Of a stretch of 44,745 nucleotides of DNA, positions 24,259 through 33,274 are shown one piece after another (positions within the stretch are counted from its first letter, which is position 1; each line of letters begins with the position of its first letter). The position numbers were made by a program, and so were the translations under genes. Under the pieces are notes generated by a model. It ran no database searches. It was not told where the DNA came from and worked only from the letters and a program-made list of their open reading frames with translations. The DNA lies in the NCBI GenBank assembly GCA_023404715.1, contig JAEYAR010000146.1, positions 1 through 44,745 of the forward strand. Direction: 5' to 3'. The stretch is from Bacillota bacterium (GTDB taxonomy: Bacteria; Bacillota; Clostridia; Christensenellales; Aristaeellaceae).

Positions 24259-26712
24259 CTAAACCCTTTTTACATGCCCAAGCCCGTACACGGCGCGCCG
24301 TGCGAGCATGCGGACGCGCTGCGCGGGGCTCAGGCTCCGGCACAGGGCGCTATAGCAGCGCTCGGCCCTGCGTATCCAATCGGGCTGCACGGCGCGGTTG
24401 CCGTATTGCGCCAGGCAGATTGCGCGCACGAGCGGCGACAGGCGAATCTCTTTCCCCAAGGCCTGTTCGGCGCGCTGGGCGAAGGCGAGCAGCGATTCGG
24501 CCTCGCCGCGGCGCAGCCCCAACGCCCAAAGGGCGGCCTCCGCGCCGCGGTACCAGCACAAAAGGCGCGCGCTTTCATCCTTTTGCCGTGCGGCTGCGTG
24601 GGCTGGATCGGTCCAGTAAAGGCGGAAGACAGCGGCCGCGAGCAAGAGCAGCGGGATCAGCCAGAGCCAGAGGCGCGGCGGGTCCGGCGGCGGCTCTTCG
24701 TCTTCCGGCGGCACGGGCGTAGGAGAGGGCGTCGGACTGGGCTGCGGGGTCGGCGTGGGCGAGCTGTCCGGCTCCGCCGGATCGTCCTTTTCATCGTCCG
24801 GCGGGCTTGGCGTCTGAGTGGGCTCGGGCGTCGGGGTGGCGGGGTCGCCTTCCTCGTGTTCGGAGGGAGCCTCGTCGCCCTCCGGCTCCGGGGTGGGCGG
24901 CGCGTCCCCGGCGTCCGGCGGCCGCTCGGGGTCGGGCGTAGGCGTGGGGAGGGGCCCGGCGTCCGTCCCTCCCTGGGCGTCTGGCAAAGGCGCTTCGTCC
25001 GGGGGCATTTCCTCCGCGCTCGGAGGCTGGCTGCCGCCCGAGCCCGACGCGCGGTCGGACGGCGTCGGGTCGAACGTGAGCCAGCCGAAGCCCCGGAAGT
25101 ACACTTCGACCCAGGCGTGCGCGTTGCGCTGCGTTACGCGCGCGAGGCCGTCGGCATCCGGCTGGGCGAGGTAGCCCTCCACATAGCGCGCGGGCAGTCC
25201 GGCGATGCGGCACATGACGACCATGGCGCTGGCAAAGGAGGTGCAGTATCCCTGGCGCTCGGAGAGCAGGAACCAGGAGACGAAATCGCGGTCCTCCGGC
25301 GGTACGTTCTGGTCGAGCGTATAGGGATACTGCGAACGCAGGTGCCCCGCGATGAGCTGCGCGCGCTCGTAGGGCGTAGCGGCGTTTTGCACGATCTGGG
25401 TGACCAGCTGGACGACGCCGCTTTCGACGGTTTCGGGGAAGGGCGCGTAGGTGAGGTAGACGTCGTTCCATTCCGCGTCGCCGTCGGTACCGCTCTGGGC
25501 TTCCGCTTGGGCGAGGGTTTCCGCAAGCCCCGCGCTGCCGGCCATGGGCAGCGCGGCGGTCACGCTATAAGCATCTCCGGCGACGGTATCGCGCGTGATG
25601 AACACCTCGGAGCTGGAGCCGAAGTACGGCACGAAGCCCTCGGCGGTAGAGACGGAGGCGAGCCGCTGCGGCACGAAGAGGGTGGACACGCCGCCGCCCA
25701 GCAGCGTGATGGCGATCTCGCGCGATTCAAAGAGCCCGCTCGCGTCGCGCAGGGCGCGCGAGGGCTTTTGCGCGTCGAAGAGGCTATCGCGCAGCCTGCG
25801 AAAGCGCGGGTCGATGAACAGATAGCGCCGTCCTGCGGTGGTATCGTTCCAAGCGCGGCCCGTGTAATCGTTTTTGAGCGTGCCGCGCAGGTAGAGCGTA
25901 CGGTCGGTCGCCACCTCCAGCACGGGATCCGCGGGCGGCCGGGCGGGCCCGCCCAGCCGATCGGAGCCCAACGGCTGATAACCGCTGAGCTGCAGGGAAT
26001 AGACGCTGCGGGGGTCCGTAAAGAAAAAGTAGTCGTACACGGTATCGCGTACGCGCTCGGCCGTCTCGGTCATCGCGGGCGAGGTAGGGATCGTCGCGGG
26101 CAGCAATAGCGCCGCGAGCAGCACCGCGCACAGTGCCGTCGGCAGCGCGCGGGAGAGGGTGACGCCATGCAGGCCGGAGCGCGCGTACAACAAAATCAGG
26201 GCGGCAAACGCGGGCAGAGAGCTGATTACGTCCGTGCGCGCGCCGTAAAACCAAACGGCCAGCAGCACCAGCGACGCCAGCGCGAACGCCGGATAAAAGC
26301 CGCCGCCTCTTTGCGCAAGGAGAAAGGCGCTCAGGCAGAAGAACGCCGTGAGCAGGACGCTGATGGGGAGCGCGTAGAGCTGCAGCGCGAGCGGATTGCC
26401 CTGCAGGGCGAGCGCGAGCGCCGCCTCGATGCCGGGCAGCTGCGGCGCGAGGCGCAGCAGATAGGGGATAAACCAGCAGGCGCCGGAAATCAAGCCGATC
26501 GCGGCCGTGAGGGGAGAGAGATAAACGAAGCCCAGATACAGGGAAAACCCGGCGCAGGTCAGCAGGAGGCGGGCTGGGCCTACCGCAAGATCCAATGCGC
26601 CCCGCAGCGGCAGCATCAGGCCGGAGGCAAACAGGACAGAGACGAGCGCGCATTCCAGCGCAAGGGGGAGGCGTGATCGCAGCGCGTCCAGCGCTTTTTG
26701 TCTTTTCTTCAT
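24259..26712 (-). CDS. transglutaminase-like membrane protein with DUF4129-type C-terminus
   Basis: The protein has 817 residues. Six or so membrane helices occupy the first ~200 residues. The extracytoplasmic transglutaminase core has the catalytic Cys (~490, in GYCTSFASAM), His (~532, in NAHAWVEVYF) and Asp (in FDPTPSD). A long linker rich in Pro, Thr, Glu and Asp follows (~555-680), then one more helix (LWLWLIPLLLLAAAVF) and a DUF4129-like cytoplasmic tail. Such proteins are partners of MoxR ATPases and DUF58 proteins, and the three genes form an operon here. The ATG at 26712 overlaps the DUF58 stop (ATGA). The exact cross-linking or protease substrate is unknown. Confidence 0.88.
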   Translation of the reverse strand: MKKRQKALDALRSRLPLALECALVSVLFASGLMLPLRGALDLAVGPARLLLTCAGFSLYLGFVYLSPLTAAIGLISGACWFIPYLLRLAPQLPGIEAALALALQGNPLALQLYALPISVLLTAFFCLSAFLLAQRGGGFYPAFALASLVLLAVWFYGARTDVISSLPAFAALILLYARSGLHGVTLSRALPTALCAVLLAALLLPATIPTSPAMTETAERVRDTVYDYFFFTDPRSVYSLQLSGYQPLGSDRLGGPARPPADPVLEVATDRTLYLRGTLKNDYTGRAWNDTTAGRRYLFIDPRFRRLRDSLFDAQKPSRALRDASGLFESREIAITLLGGGVSTLFVPQRLASVSTAEGFVPYFGSSSEVFITRDTVAGDAYSVTAALPMAGSAGLAETLAQAEAQSGTDGDAEWNDVYLTYAPFPETVESGVVQLVTQIVQNAATPYERAQLIAGHLRSQYPYTLDQNVPPEDRDFVSWFLLSERQGYCTSFASAMVVMCRIAGLPARYVEGYLAQPDADGLARVTQRNAHAWVEVYFRGFGWLTFDPTPSDRASGSGGSQPPSAEEMPPDEAPLPDAQGGTDAGPLPTPTPDPERPPDAGDAPPTPEPEGDEAPSEHEEGDPATPTPEPTQTPSPPDDEKDDPAEPDSSPTPTPQPSPTPSPTPVPPEDEEPPPDPPRLWLWLIPLLLLAAAVFRLYWTDPAHAAARQKDESARLLCWYRGAEAALWALGLRRGEAESLLAFAQRAEQALGKEIRLSPLVRAICLAQYGNRAVQPDWIRRAERCYSALCRSLSPAQRVRMLARRAVYGLGHVKRV

Positions 26713-27881
26713 GCGTCTGACGCCTCGCTTTCGTCGATGAGCATGACGGTCTCCACCTCGACGTCCGCGCACTCGATGCGGCCCAGGAGCAGCGCGAGCT
26801 CCTCGGCGAGCTCCCCTACGTGCACGAGGATGACGCGCACCTGCGGCCCCATGCGGCGGATCTGAATGATCATATCCGCGATGCGGCTCGTCATGTGCGT
26901 GGTGAGGATCGCGGTGGAGCCGGTGCGGCGCATGCGCCGGGTTTCCAGCATCAGCACGCGCTCGAAGTGGTCCGTGCCGTCAAACTTAGCCCCGGCGAGC
27001 CCTTCGAGCAGGAGCGGGAGCTGCGCCAGGTGATCCGCGGCATATTCGCGCGGGCGGCGGCAGGAAAGCGGGATGCGCACGATGTGCGCGGCCGCAAGCT
27101 GCACGGCCGCGAGGGACGCGGCGCTCTCGCACAGGGCGTCGCGCATGTACAGCGCCGTCTCGCCACGGGCCGTGGGCGGCGAGCAGTCTATGAGCAGCAG
27201 CGCGTCGGGGCGCGCGGGCTCTTCAAACGTGCGCACCATCAGCGAACCGCGCCGGAGGCTCAGCTTCCAATGCACGCGCCGCAGCTCGTCGCCGTCGTGA
27301 TAGGCGCGGATATCGGCGGGGGAGGTCGCGTCGTCCTTGGCGCGGGCCATCTTGTCGTCGCCCGAATCGTCCGGGCTGAAGCGCAGCGGGGCTTCGTTCA
27401 GGACGGCGGGCAGCACGAACAGCGTGAGCAGGCCGTTTTCACACTTCTTACGCAACGCAAACAGGCCCAGCACGTCGGAAAAGACCACGCATTGCACGCC
27501 GCAGGCGTACGTGCCTACGTGAATGCAGGCAAAGCGGTGTTGGGTTGCGCTGTGGCCGAAGGGCTTCACGCAGGCGCGGACCGAGTAGCTTTCCCCACCG
27601 TCCGGGGGCTGCACCTGCAGCCGCAGGGGCGCGATAGGCAAGGGGATGCGCAGGAAAAGCGAGCAGAGCAGCACGGCGTCGTCGCCCCGTGTCACGCGCG
27701 CGTTTTGCAGCGAGCAGGTGAACCGCGCGAGGGCAAACGCGCACAGCACGCTGGAAAGAGAGATCGCCGCCGCGCTGACGACGAGGAGAAACAACAGGAA
27801 ATAGAGCGCCCCGCCCGTAGAGAGCGCCGCGGCATAGAGCGAAAGGGCGGCGAGCATAAGCGCGGCAAAACGGCCGGTCAC
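26709..27881 (-). CDS. DUF58 domain-containing protein
   Basis: The 390-residue protein has two adjacent membrane helices at ~5-50, then a soluble part with the DUF58 signature (SPADIRAYHDGDELRRVHWK followed by RTFEEP, residues ~215-245) and a von Willebrand A-like region (ALLLIDCSPP). The GTG at 27881 is chosen because it overlaps the MoxR stop as GTGA. The frame runs on upstream to 28175 only as antisense-like Arg/Ala-rich sequence inside the MoxR gene. DUF58 proteins act with MoxR AAA ATPases, probably in assembly or maturation of envelope proteins. Confidence 0.9.
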   Translation of the reverse strand: MTGRFAALMLAALSLYAAALSTGGALYFLLFLLVVSAAAISLSSVLCAFALARFTCSLQNARVTRGDDAVLLCSLFLRIPLPIAPLRLQVQPPDGGESYSVRACVKPFGHSATQHRFACIHVGTYACGVQCVVFSDVLGLFALRKKCENGLLTLFVLPAVLNEAPLRFSPDDSGDDKMARAKDDATSPADIRAYHDGDELRRVHWKLSLRRGSLMVRTFEEPARPDALLLIDCSPPTARGETALYMRDALCESAASLAAVQLAAAHIVRIPLSCRRPREYAADHLAQLPLLLEGLAGAKFDGTDHFERVLMLETRRMRRTGSTAILTTHMTSRIADMIIQIRRMGPQVRVILVHVGELAEELALLLGRIECADVEVETVMLIDESEASDA

Positions 27882-28825
27882 GGCAGCTTCACCGGCAGCT
27901 TGACCCGCGCGAGCACGTCGGTGAGCACCTGCTGCGCGGTTTGATCCTTCATGCGCGCCTCCGGCCCCAGGATCATGCGGTGGCAGAGCACCGGGTGCGC
28001 CATCTGCTGCACGTCGTCGGGCAGGATGAAGTCCCGCCCGTCGAGCAGCGCGGTCGCCTGCGCCGCGTGAATGAGGGCGATGGCCGCGCGGGTGGATACG
28101 CCCAGCTGCAGGGCCGGGTGCGTGCGCGTGGCGGCGCACAGGTTGGCCACGTAGGAGCGCACCTCGCGCGAGCAATAGACGTTCTTGACCTCCTGTTGCA
28201 TGGCGATGACGTCCTCGGCAAAACAGACGGGCTGCAGGGCCGATAGCGGCGAGGTCGGCAGGCTGTAGCGCTCCAGGATCTCCATCTCGTCCTCCACAGA
28301 GGGATAACCGATGGCGATGCGCATGAAAAAGCGATCCATCTGCGCCTCGGGTAGCGGATAGGTGCCGACGAAGTCGACGGGGTTTTGCGTGGCGAGCACC
28401 ATGAAGGGCTCGGGCAGGCGGTAGGTCGTACCGTCCACCGTGACCTGGTGCTCCTCCATCACCTCGAGCAGGGCGCTTTGCGTCTTGGGCGAGGTGCGGT
28501 TGATCTCGTCCGCCAGCACGATCTGGCTCATGACGGCGCCCGGGCGGTATTCCATGGCGCCCGTCTGCATGTTCGCGACGGAAAACCCGGTGATATCCGA
28601 GGGGATGACGTCCGGCGTGAACTGAATGCGCTTAAAAGAACAGGCGAGCGAGCGGGCGAGCGCGCTGCACAGCGTGGTCTTCCCGACGCCGGGCACGTCC
28701 TCGATGAGCACATGGCCGCCGCACAGCATCGCGATGAGCGCCAGATGGACGACCTCGTCCTTGCCGACGATGACCTTGGCGATGTTTTCTTTGAGCGCTT
28801 CTATAATCCTGCTTGGCTGGGGCAT
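27878..28825 (-). CDS. MoxR family AAA ATPase
   Basis: The 315-residue protein carries Walker A (GVGKTTLC, ~46-53), Walker B (LADEINR, ~108-114), sensor-type ATQNP and the C-terminal lid. MoxR proteins act as chaperones that remodel or insert partner proteins, typically with DUF58/VWA proteins. AAAGGAG lies nine nt before the ATG. It is first in the MoxR-DUF58-transglutaminase operon, and each junction overlaps by 4 nt, so the three are made in fixed ratio. Confidence 0.93.
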   Translation of the reverse strand: MPQPSRIIEALKENIAKVIVGKDEVVHLALIAMLCGGHVLIEDVPGVGKTTLCSALARSLACSFKRIQFTPDVIPSDITGFSVANMQTGAMEYRPGAVMSQIVLADEINRTSPKTQSALLEVMEEHQVTVDGTTYRLPEPFMVLATQNPVDFVGTYPLPEAQMDRFFMRIAIGYPSVEDEMEILERYSLPTSPLSALQPVCFAEDVIAMQQEVKNVYCSREVRSYVANLCAATRTHPALQLGVSTRAAIALIHAAQATALLDGRDFILPDDVQQMAHPVLCHRMILGPEARMKDQTAQQVLTDVLARVKLPVKLP

Positions 28826-28897
28826 AGCGCAATTCTCCTTTGTTTATTTGATGCCGCGCGGGGGAAAGGTATTGTAAGTATCACAACCTAATCTTAG

Positions 28898-28926
28898 ATT
28901 ATACGAAAAAGGGAACGGTTTGACAA
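28898..28926 (-). promoter_or_regulatory. promoter of the moxR operon with overlapping small palindrome
   Basis: On the minus strand TTGTCA (28926-28921) and a perfect TATAAT (28903-28898) have a 17-nt spacer. The dyad TAATCT-T-AGATTA (28889-28901) overlaps the -10 box and could be an operator. Confidence 0.7.
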
Positions 28927-28987
28927 GCATACCCCCGCGTATTTAACGCGTAAGGAGCATAAATCCCTGCTTTTTCCGGCGCTGTGT

Positions 28988-29016
28988 TTGAGCTTCCAGC
29001 GGATCTGTGGTATAAT
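28988..29016 (+). promoter_or_regulatory. promoter of the birA operon
   Basis: TTGAGC (28988-28993) and perfect TATAAT (29011-29016), spacer 17 nt, with the extended -10 TGG. It lies 32 nt before the birA start. Confidence 0.8.
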
Positions 29017-29048
29017 AGAACGGACAATCCGTTTGGGAGGCATGGCCG

Positions 29049-30014
29049 ATGGAAGAAGTGCTTCGCCTGCTGCTGGCGGGCGGCGTCGTATCGGGCGAGG
29101 AGATCAGCGCAAAGCTTAGCATCACCCGGGCCGCTGTGTGGAAGCGCGTGGAGCAGCTGCGCGCCGCGGGCTATGCGGTAGAGGCTGTGGGCCGCCGGGG
29201 CTACCGGCTCGGCCCCCTGCCCGACGCGCTGCACGCTCCCCTCGTGGAACAGGGGCTGGCGACCGCTTGGGCGGGCCGCCCGGTTCGTTATGCGAAGAGC
29301 GTCGATTCCACCAACCTGTGGTGCAAACGCCTGGCGATGGAGGGTGCGCCGCACGGCACGCTCGCGGTCGCGGAGACGCAAAGCGCAGGACGCGGGCGGC
29401 GCGGGCGCGCGTGGGCGTCGCAGGCGGGGGTGGGCGTCTTCATGACGCTGCTGCTGCGCCCCCGGGCGCATCCCTCGCAGGTCGCGCAGCTGACGCTGCT
29501 CACGGCCCTGGCCGTGGCGGAGGGCATCGAGGCCGCCTCCGGCGCGCGCGCCGGCATCAAGTGGCCCAACGACGTCGTCATGGACGGTAAAAAGGTCTGC
29601 GGCATCCTGCTGGAGATGAGCGCGGACGAGGCGGAGGTGCACTTCGTCGTGGCCGGCGCGGGCATCAACGCGCACGCGAGCCCGCCGGAGCTGGCGGATA
29701 CCGCCACGTGCGTGGACGCGGTCTGCGGCCGGCGGATTCAAAGGGCGGCGCTCGCGCGCGCATTTCTTAGTCACTTCGAGGCGCGCTACGGGCAGTTCGA
29801 GCGCTCGGGCATGGCGGAGTGGATGGACGATTATCGCGCGCTCTCCGTGACGCTGGGACGGCGCGTGCGCGTGGCCTCGGCGAACGGGACGTTTGAAGGG
29901 ACGGCGCGGGACGTGGACGCGCAGGGCGCGCTCATCGTGGAGGACGACGCGCTCGTGCGCCATACGGTGCTCGCGGGCGACGTATCGGTAAGAGGAGTGA
30001 TGGGTTATGTATGA
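29049..30014 (+). CDS. birA: biotin-protein ligase and biotin-operon repressor
   Basis: The 321-residue protein is of the two-function BirA type. Residues ~1-60 are a winged helix-turn-helix (SGEEISAKLSITRAAVWKRV). The ligase core has SVDSTN, the biotinyl-AMP loop GRGRRGRAW and the KWPNDV motif. The C-terminal SH3-like domain ends the protein. It activates biotin with ATP and joins it to carboxylase carrier domains, and with its DNA-binding part it can repress biotin genes. No biotin synthesis genes are in the window. GGGAGG sits 8 nt before the ATG. It is first in a tight operon and overlaps the next gene by 8 nt. Confidence 0.93.
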   Translation: MEEVLRLLLAGGVVSGEEISAKLSITRAAVWKRVEQLRAAGYAVEAVGRRGYRLGPLPDALHAPLVEQGLATAWAGRPVRYAKSVDSTNLWCKRLAMEGAPHGTLAVAETQSAGRGRRGRAWASQAGVGVFMTLLLRPRAHPSQVAQLTLLTALAVAEGIEAASGARAGIKWPNDVVMDGKKVCGILLEMSADEAEVHFVVAGAGINAHASPPELADTATCVDAVCGRRIQRAALARAFLSHFEARYGQFERSGMAEWMDDYRALSVTLGRRVRVASANGTFEGTARDVDAQGALIVEDDALVRHTVLAGDVSVRGVMGYV

Positions 30015-30936
30015 AGGCAGCATTACGGACGTCTTGGGCATTACGGTCGGTCAGGTGGAGGTGCAGGAGGCGCGAACGGGCGTGACGGCGGTGCTCTGCC
30101 CGCCCGGCTGCATCGGCGGGGTGGACGTGCGAGGCGCGGCCCCGGGCACGCGCGAGACGGACCTACTGCGCCCCGGCAACCTGGTTCAGGGGCCCAACGC
30201 CGTGCTGCTGTGCGGCGGCAGCGCCTACGGCCTGGCGGCGGCGGACGGCGCGATGCGCTTTTTTGAAGAGCTCGGCGAGGGCATGGACGTGGGCGTCAGC
30301 CGCGTGCCGATCGTGCCCGCGGCGGTGCTGTTCGACCTGGGCGTCGGCCGCCCGGACGTGCGTCCGAATGCGGACATGGGCTATGCCGCCTGCCGGGTGG
30401 CGTCCAACGTCGTGCGCCAGGGCGCTTACGGCGCGGGCTGCGGGGCCACGGTGGGCAAGCTGGTGCCCGGCGCCAATCCCGCGGGCGGCGGCACCGGCAC
30501 GGCGAGCCTGACGCTCGCGGGCGGCGTGCACGTGGGCGCGATCGTCTGCGTAAACGCCTGCGGCGACGTATATGACCCCACCACGGGCGCGATCCTCGCC
30601 TGCGGGCATATCGGCGGGCGGCCCTCGCCCGCGCAGGCAGCCCTGACCGGCGCCAGGCTGGAGGGGCGCGTCGGCGAAAACACGACGCTGGGCGTCATCG
30701 CGACCGACGCGCGGCTGACCAAGGAGGAGGCGAACCGCCTCGCCCTGTCGGCGCACGACGGGTATGCGCGCGCGATTCGCCCGGTGCATACGATGATGGA
30801 CGGCGACACCATCTTCTCGGTAGCCACGGGCGAACAGGAATGCAAGCTGCCCTTCCTCATGCTCTGCGCCGCGGCGGCGGAGGTTATGGCCCGCGCGATC
30901 GCCAACGCCGTGATCGCCGCCAAGGAAGCGGTATGA
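30007..30936 (+). CDS. P1 family peptidase (DmpA/S58-like, self-processing)
   Basis: The 309-residue protein matches the P1/DmpA family of N-terminal-nucleophile aminopeptidases: TDVLGITVGQVE at the start, LCGGSAYGLAAADG (~67-80), the GAGCGATVGK region (~142-151), PAGGGTGTASL and GENTTLGVIATDA (~219-231). The NTT step is where family members cut themselves to expose the nucleophile. Physiological substrates are usually small N-terminal peptides or beta-aminopeptides; the one here is unknown. It overlaps birA by 8 nt and acpS by 4 nt. Confidence 0.9.
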   Translation: MYEGSITDVLGITVGQVEVQEARTGVTAVLCPPGCIGGVDVRGAAPGTRETDLLRPGNLVQGPNAVLLCGGSAYGLAAADGAMRFFEELGEGMDVGVSRVPIVPAAVLFDLGVGRPDVRPNADMGYAACRVASNVVRQGAYGAGCGATVGKLVPGANPAGGGTGTASLTLAGGVHVGAIVCVNACGDVYDPTTGAILACGHIGGRPSPAQAALTGARLEGRVGENTTLGVIATDARLTKEEANRLALSAHDGYARAIRPVHTMMDGDTIFSVATGEQECKLPFLMLCAAAAEVMARAIANAVIAAKEAV

Positions 30937-31301
30937 TCGTCGGCATCGGGGTAGACGTCTGCGAAATCGCGCGCATCGAGCGCGCGATGGAAAAGGCGGG
31001 TTTCCTCCCGCGCTTCTTCACGCGGGAGGAGTGCGATTACGTGGCCGCGCGCGCGCAGACGGGCGCGCAGAGCGCGGCGGGGCTGTTCGCGGCGAAGGAA
31101 GCGATGCTCAAGGCGCTGGGCAAGGGCCTTGCCATCCCCATGCGGGATGTGGGGGTGACGCACGACGCCTTGGGCGCGCCGCAGGCCTGCCTGAGCGGCG
31201 CGGCGGCGAAACGGCTGGGCGAGCTGGGCGGCCGGCGGATGTTGCTCTCAATCTCGCACGACGGTGGCATGGCGGTGGCCATGGCGGTTGCGGAGGGATG
31301 A
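30933..31301 (+). CDS. acpS: holo-[acyl-carrier-protein] synthase
   Basis: The 122-residue protein shows all AcpS marks: GIGVDVCEIARIERA at the N-terminus with the Mg-binding Asp, FFTREE, FAAKEAMLKALGKG with the Mg-binding Glu, and LLSISHDGG. It moves the phosphopantetheine arm of CoA onto acyl carrier protein, which fatty-acid synthesis needs. The ATG at 30933 overlaps the peptidase stop (ATGA). A longer start at 30840 would lie antiparallel to no known domain and only adds Arg-rich residues. nnr follows directly. Confidence 0.94.
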   Translation: MIVGIGVDVCEIARIERAMEKAGFLPRFFTREECDYVAARAQTGAQSAAGLFAAKEAMLKALGKGLAIPMRDVGVTHDALGAPQACLSGAAAKRLGELGGRRMLLSISHDGGMAVAMAVAEG

Positions 31302-31303
31302 AC

Positions 31304-32773
31304 ATGCAAAAAGCCATCGCGCCCAGCGCGATGCAGGCGATGGAGCGCGCATTCATGCAGGATACGGGGTATCCGTCCCTATTGCTGATGGAGCATGCGG
31401 CCCAGGCGGTCGCGCAGGCGCTTCTCGGCCATGCGCAGAAGGAGGCCAAGGCCATCTTCGTCTGCGGTGCGGGGAACAACGGCGGCGACGGCTACGCCGC
31501 GGCCCGCCTGTGGCGGCAAATGGGCGGCAGGGCCGTCTGCTGCGCTGCCGCGCCTATCGAAGCGCTGGCGGGCGACGCCAAGCTGAATGCGCAGCTTTGT
31601 CTGCGCCTGGGCATCGAGATCGTGCCGGGGGAGCGGGGCCTGCCGCTTGCCGGCGCGTCGGCCGTGGTGGACGCGCTGTTTGGCACAGGGCTATCGCGCG
31701 ATGTAGAGGGCGTTTTCGCCGCGCTCATCGCACAGATGAACGAGAGCGGCCTGCCCGTCGTCTCGGTAGACATCCCCTCCGGGGTGGACGGGGCGACGGG
31801 CCGCGTCATGGGCATCGCCGTGCGCGCGTTGGAGACGGTGACGTTTCACCGCCCCAAGCCCGGCCACTACCTGAGCCCGGGGCGTGAGCTGACCGGCCGC
31901 CTCACGGTGGCGCAAATCGGCATACCGCCGGCTTTTGACAGCGCGGACGGGCCGGACGTGCTGGAGGCGGACGATGCCCTGCTGCCCGTACGCGCGGCGG
32001 ACGCGCACAAGGGGACCTGCGGGCATCTGCTCGTTCTGGCGGGTTCGCGCGGCATGGCGGGCGCGGCGGTGCTGTGCGCGCTGGGCGGCCTGCGCGGGGG
32101 TGCGGGGCTCGTCACGGCGGCCTGTGTACGGGACGTGCTGCCCGCGCTGCAGACGCAGGCGTTTTGCGCGATGGCCGCGCCCGTGGCGGAGGCGGACGGC
32201 GCCTTTTGCGCGCGGGGAGCGCCGCAGATCGAGCGATTGGCGCAGGGCAAGCAGGCGGCGGTCGTAGGCCCCGGGCTCTCGCAGCGGCCGGAGGTTTGGC
32301 AGGCCGTGCGCGGCGTCGTACAAAGCGACATGCCCAAGGCTGTGGATGCGGACGCGCTGAACCTGCTGGCGCGCGAGGGGGCGGCGCCCGGGCCGCGCAC
32401 CGTGCTGACCCCGCACCCGGGCGAGGCCGCGCGCCTTCTCAAAACGGACGTCTTCGCGATAGCGAAAGACCCCGTCGCCGCGGCGGTCGCCCTGCGGGAG
32501 CGTCTGCGTGCGGTCGTGCTGCTCAAGGGGGCCACGACGGTGATCGCGGGGGAGCGGGGCGTCACCCTGATGCCCGTGGGCACCTGCGCTATGGCGACCG
32601 GCGGCAGCGGCGACGTGCTGGCGGGCCTTTGCGGCGCGCTGCTGTGCCAGGGGATTCCACCGTACGAGGCGGCGCGGGCGGCGGCGCTGTGGCACGCCCG
32701 GGCGGGCGTGCGGGCCGAGCGCGCGCTGGGCACGCGGCAGGTGACGGCGCTGGACATCGCAGCGCATCTGTAG
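31304..32773 (+). CDS. nnr: bifunctional NAD(P)H-hydrate epimerase/dehydratase
   Basis: The 489-residue protein joins both NAD(P)HX-repair enzymes. The N-terminal epimerase (YjeF_N) has CGAGNNGGDGYAAARL (~47-62), ALFGTGLSR and VDIPSGVDGATG. The C-terminal ADP/ATP-dependent dehydratase has TPHPGEAARLL, LLKGATTVI and MATGGSGDVLAGLCGALL (~423-440). Together they restore hydrated, inactive NADH and NADPH. GGAGG is 7 nt before the ATG at 31304. ATG 31298, which overlaps the acpS stop, is the alternative and adds two residues. The acpS-nnr order is common in Firmicutes. Confidence 0.94.
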   Translation: MQKAIAPSAMQAMERAFMQDTGYPSLLLMEHAAQAVAQALLGHAQKEAKAIFVCGAGNNGGDGYAAARLWRQMGGRAVCCAAAPIEALAGDAKLNAQLCLRLGIEIVPGERGLPLAGASAVVDALFGTGLSRDVEGVFAALIAQMNESGLPVVSVDIPSGVDGATGRVMGIAVRALETVTFHRPKPGHYLSPGRELTGRLTVAQIGIPPAFDSADGPDVLEADDALLPVRAADAHKGTCGHLLVLAGSRGMAGAAVLCALGGLRGGAGLVTAACVRDVLPALQTQAFCAMAAPVAEADGAFCARGAPQIERLAQGKQAAVVGPGLSQRPEVWQAVRGVVQSDMPKAVDADALNLLAREGAAPGPRTVLTPHPGEAARLLKTDVFAIAKDPVAAAVALRERLRAVVLLKGATTVIAGERGVTLMPVGTCAMATGGSGDVLAGLCGALLCQGIPPYEAARAAALWHARAGVRAERALGTRQVTALDIAAHL

Positions 32774-32787
32774 GGGCGCGAATTGGG

Positions 32788-32817
32788 TTGAACCGCGAAA
32801 GGGCGCGCACATAGAAT
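32788..32817 (+). promoter_or_regulatory. promoter of the mazF-like gene
   Basis: TTGAAC (32788-32793) and TAGAAT (32812-32817) with an 18-nt spacer, in the 91-nt gap after nnr. The ribosome site of mazF is weak. Confidence 0.55.
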
Positions 32818-32864
32818 ATAGGGCAGGGGAACGGGGCCGAAATGCTTTCGGAGTGTGGTAGGCC

Positions 32865-33218
32865 ATGTTCAAACGCGGAGAAATTTACTTTGCCGACCTG
32901 GACCCTGTCGTGGGTTCGGAGCAGGGCGGGGTTCGGCCCGTGCTGATCATTCAAAACGATATGGGCAACCGCTACAGCCCGACGGTGATCGTCCTGGCGA
33001 TCACGTCGCGCATGGGCAAGACGAAATTGCCCACGCACGTCGTCATCCCGGCGGGGGAGAGCGGGCTGCAAAAGGATTCGTTGATTCTGGCTGAGCAGGT
33101 GCGCACGCTGGAAAAGCGGCGGATGGGCCGTCGCGTCGGTCAGCTCCCGGAGGAGCTGATGCGCCGCGTGGACGACGCCATGCGCGTATCGCTCGGCTTT
33201 TCGCCTAAAGAGGCGTAA
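32865..33218 (+). CDS. MazF/PemK family endoribonuclease toxin without an adjacent antitoxin
   Basis: The 117-residue protein is close in pattern to EndoA (NdoA) of Bacillus: MFKRGEIYFADLDPVVGSEQ, GGVRPVLIIQND, NRYSPTVIVLAITS, KLPTHVVI and DSLILAEQVRT. These toxins cut mRNA at short sequences. The Bacillus gene follows its antitoxin EndoAI and alr. Here nnr is directly upstream and YitT downstream, and the 91-nt gap before mazF is too short for an antitoxin. The partner may be elsewhere on the chromosome. Confidence 0.9.
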   Translation: MFKRGEIYFADLDPVVGSEQGGVRPVLIIQNDMGNRYSPTVIVLAITSRMGKTKLPTHVVIPAGESGLQKDSLILAEQVRTLEKRRMGRRVGQLPEELMRRVDDAMRVSLGFSPKEA

Positions 33219-33222
33219 ACAT

Positions 33223-33246
33223 GCGGGCGCGGGTTACCGCGCCCGC
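33223..33246 (+). terminator. hairpin after the mazF gene
   Basis: GCGGGCGCGG (33223-33232) and CCGCGCCCGC (33237-33246) pair perfectly around four nt. Only a weak T stretch follows, so it may stop or slow transcription before yitT. Confidence 0.45.
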
Positions 33247-33274
33247 CCTATCTGATTTACGAGGAGAAACGTGC

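Noticed and set aside
24274..26109. 611-codon plus-strand frame
   Set aside because: It is antisense to the transglutaminase gene and rich in Arg/Gly/Ala as expected for GC-rich shadow frames.
26820..27944. 374-codon plus-strand frame
   Set aside because: It is antisense to the DUF58 gene, with biased composition and no motif.
31691..32872. 393-codon minus-strand frame
   Set aside because: It is antisense to nnr, which has all expected motifs.
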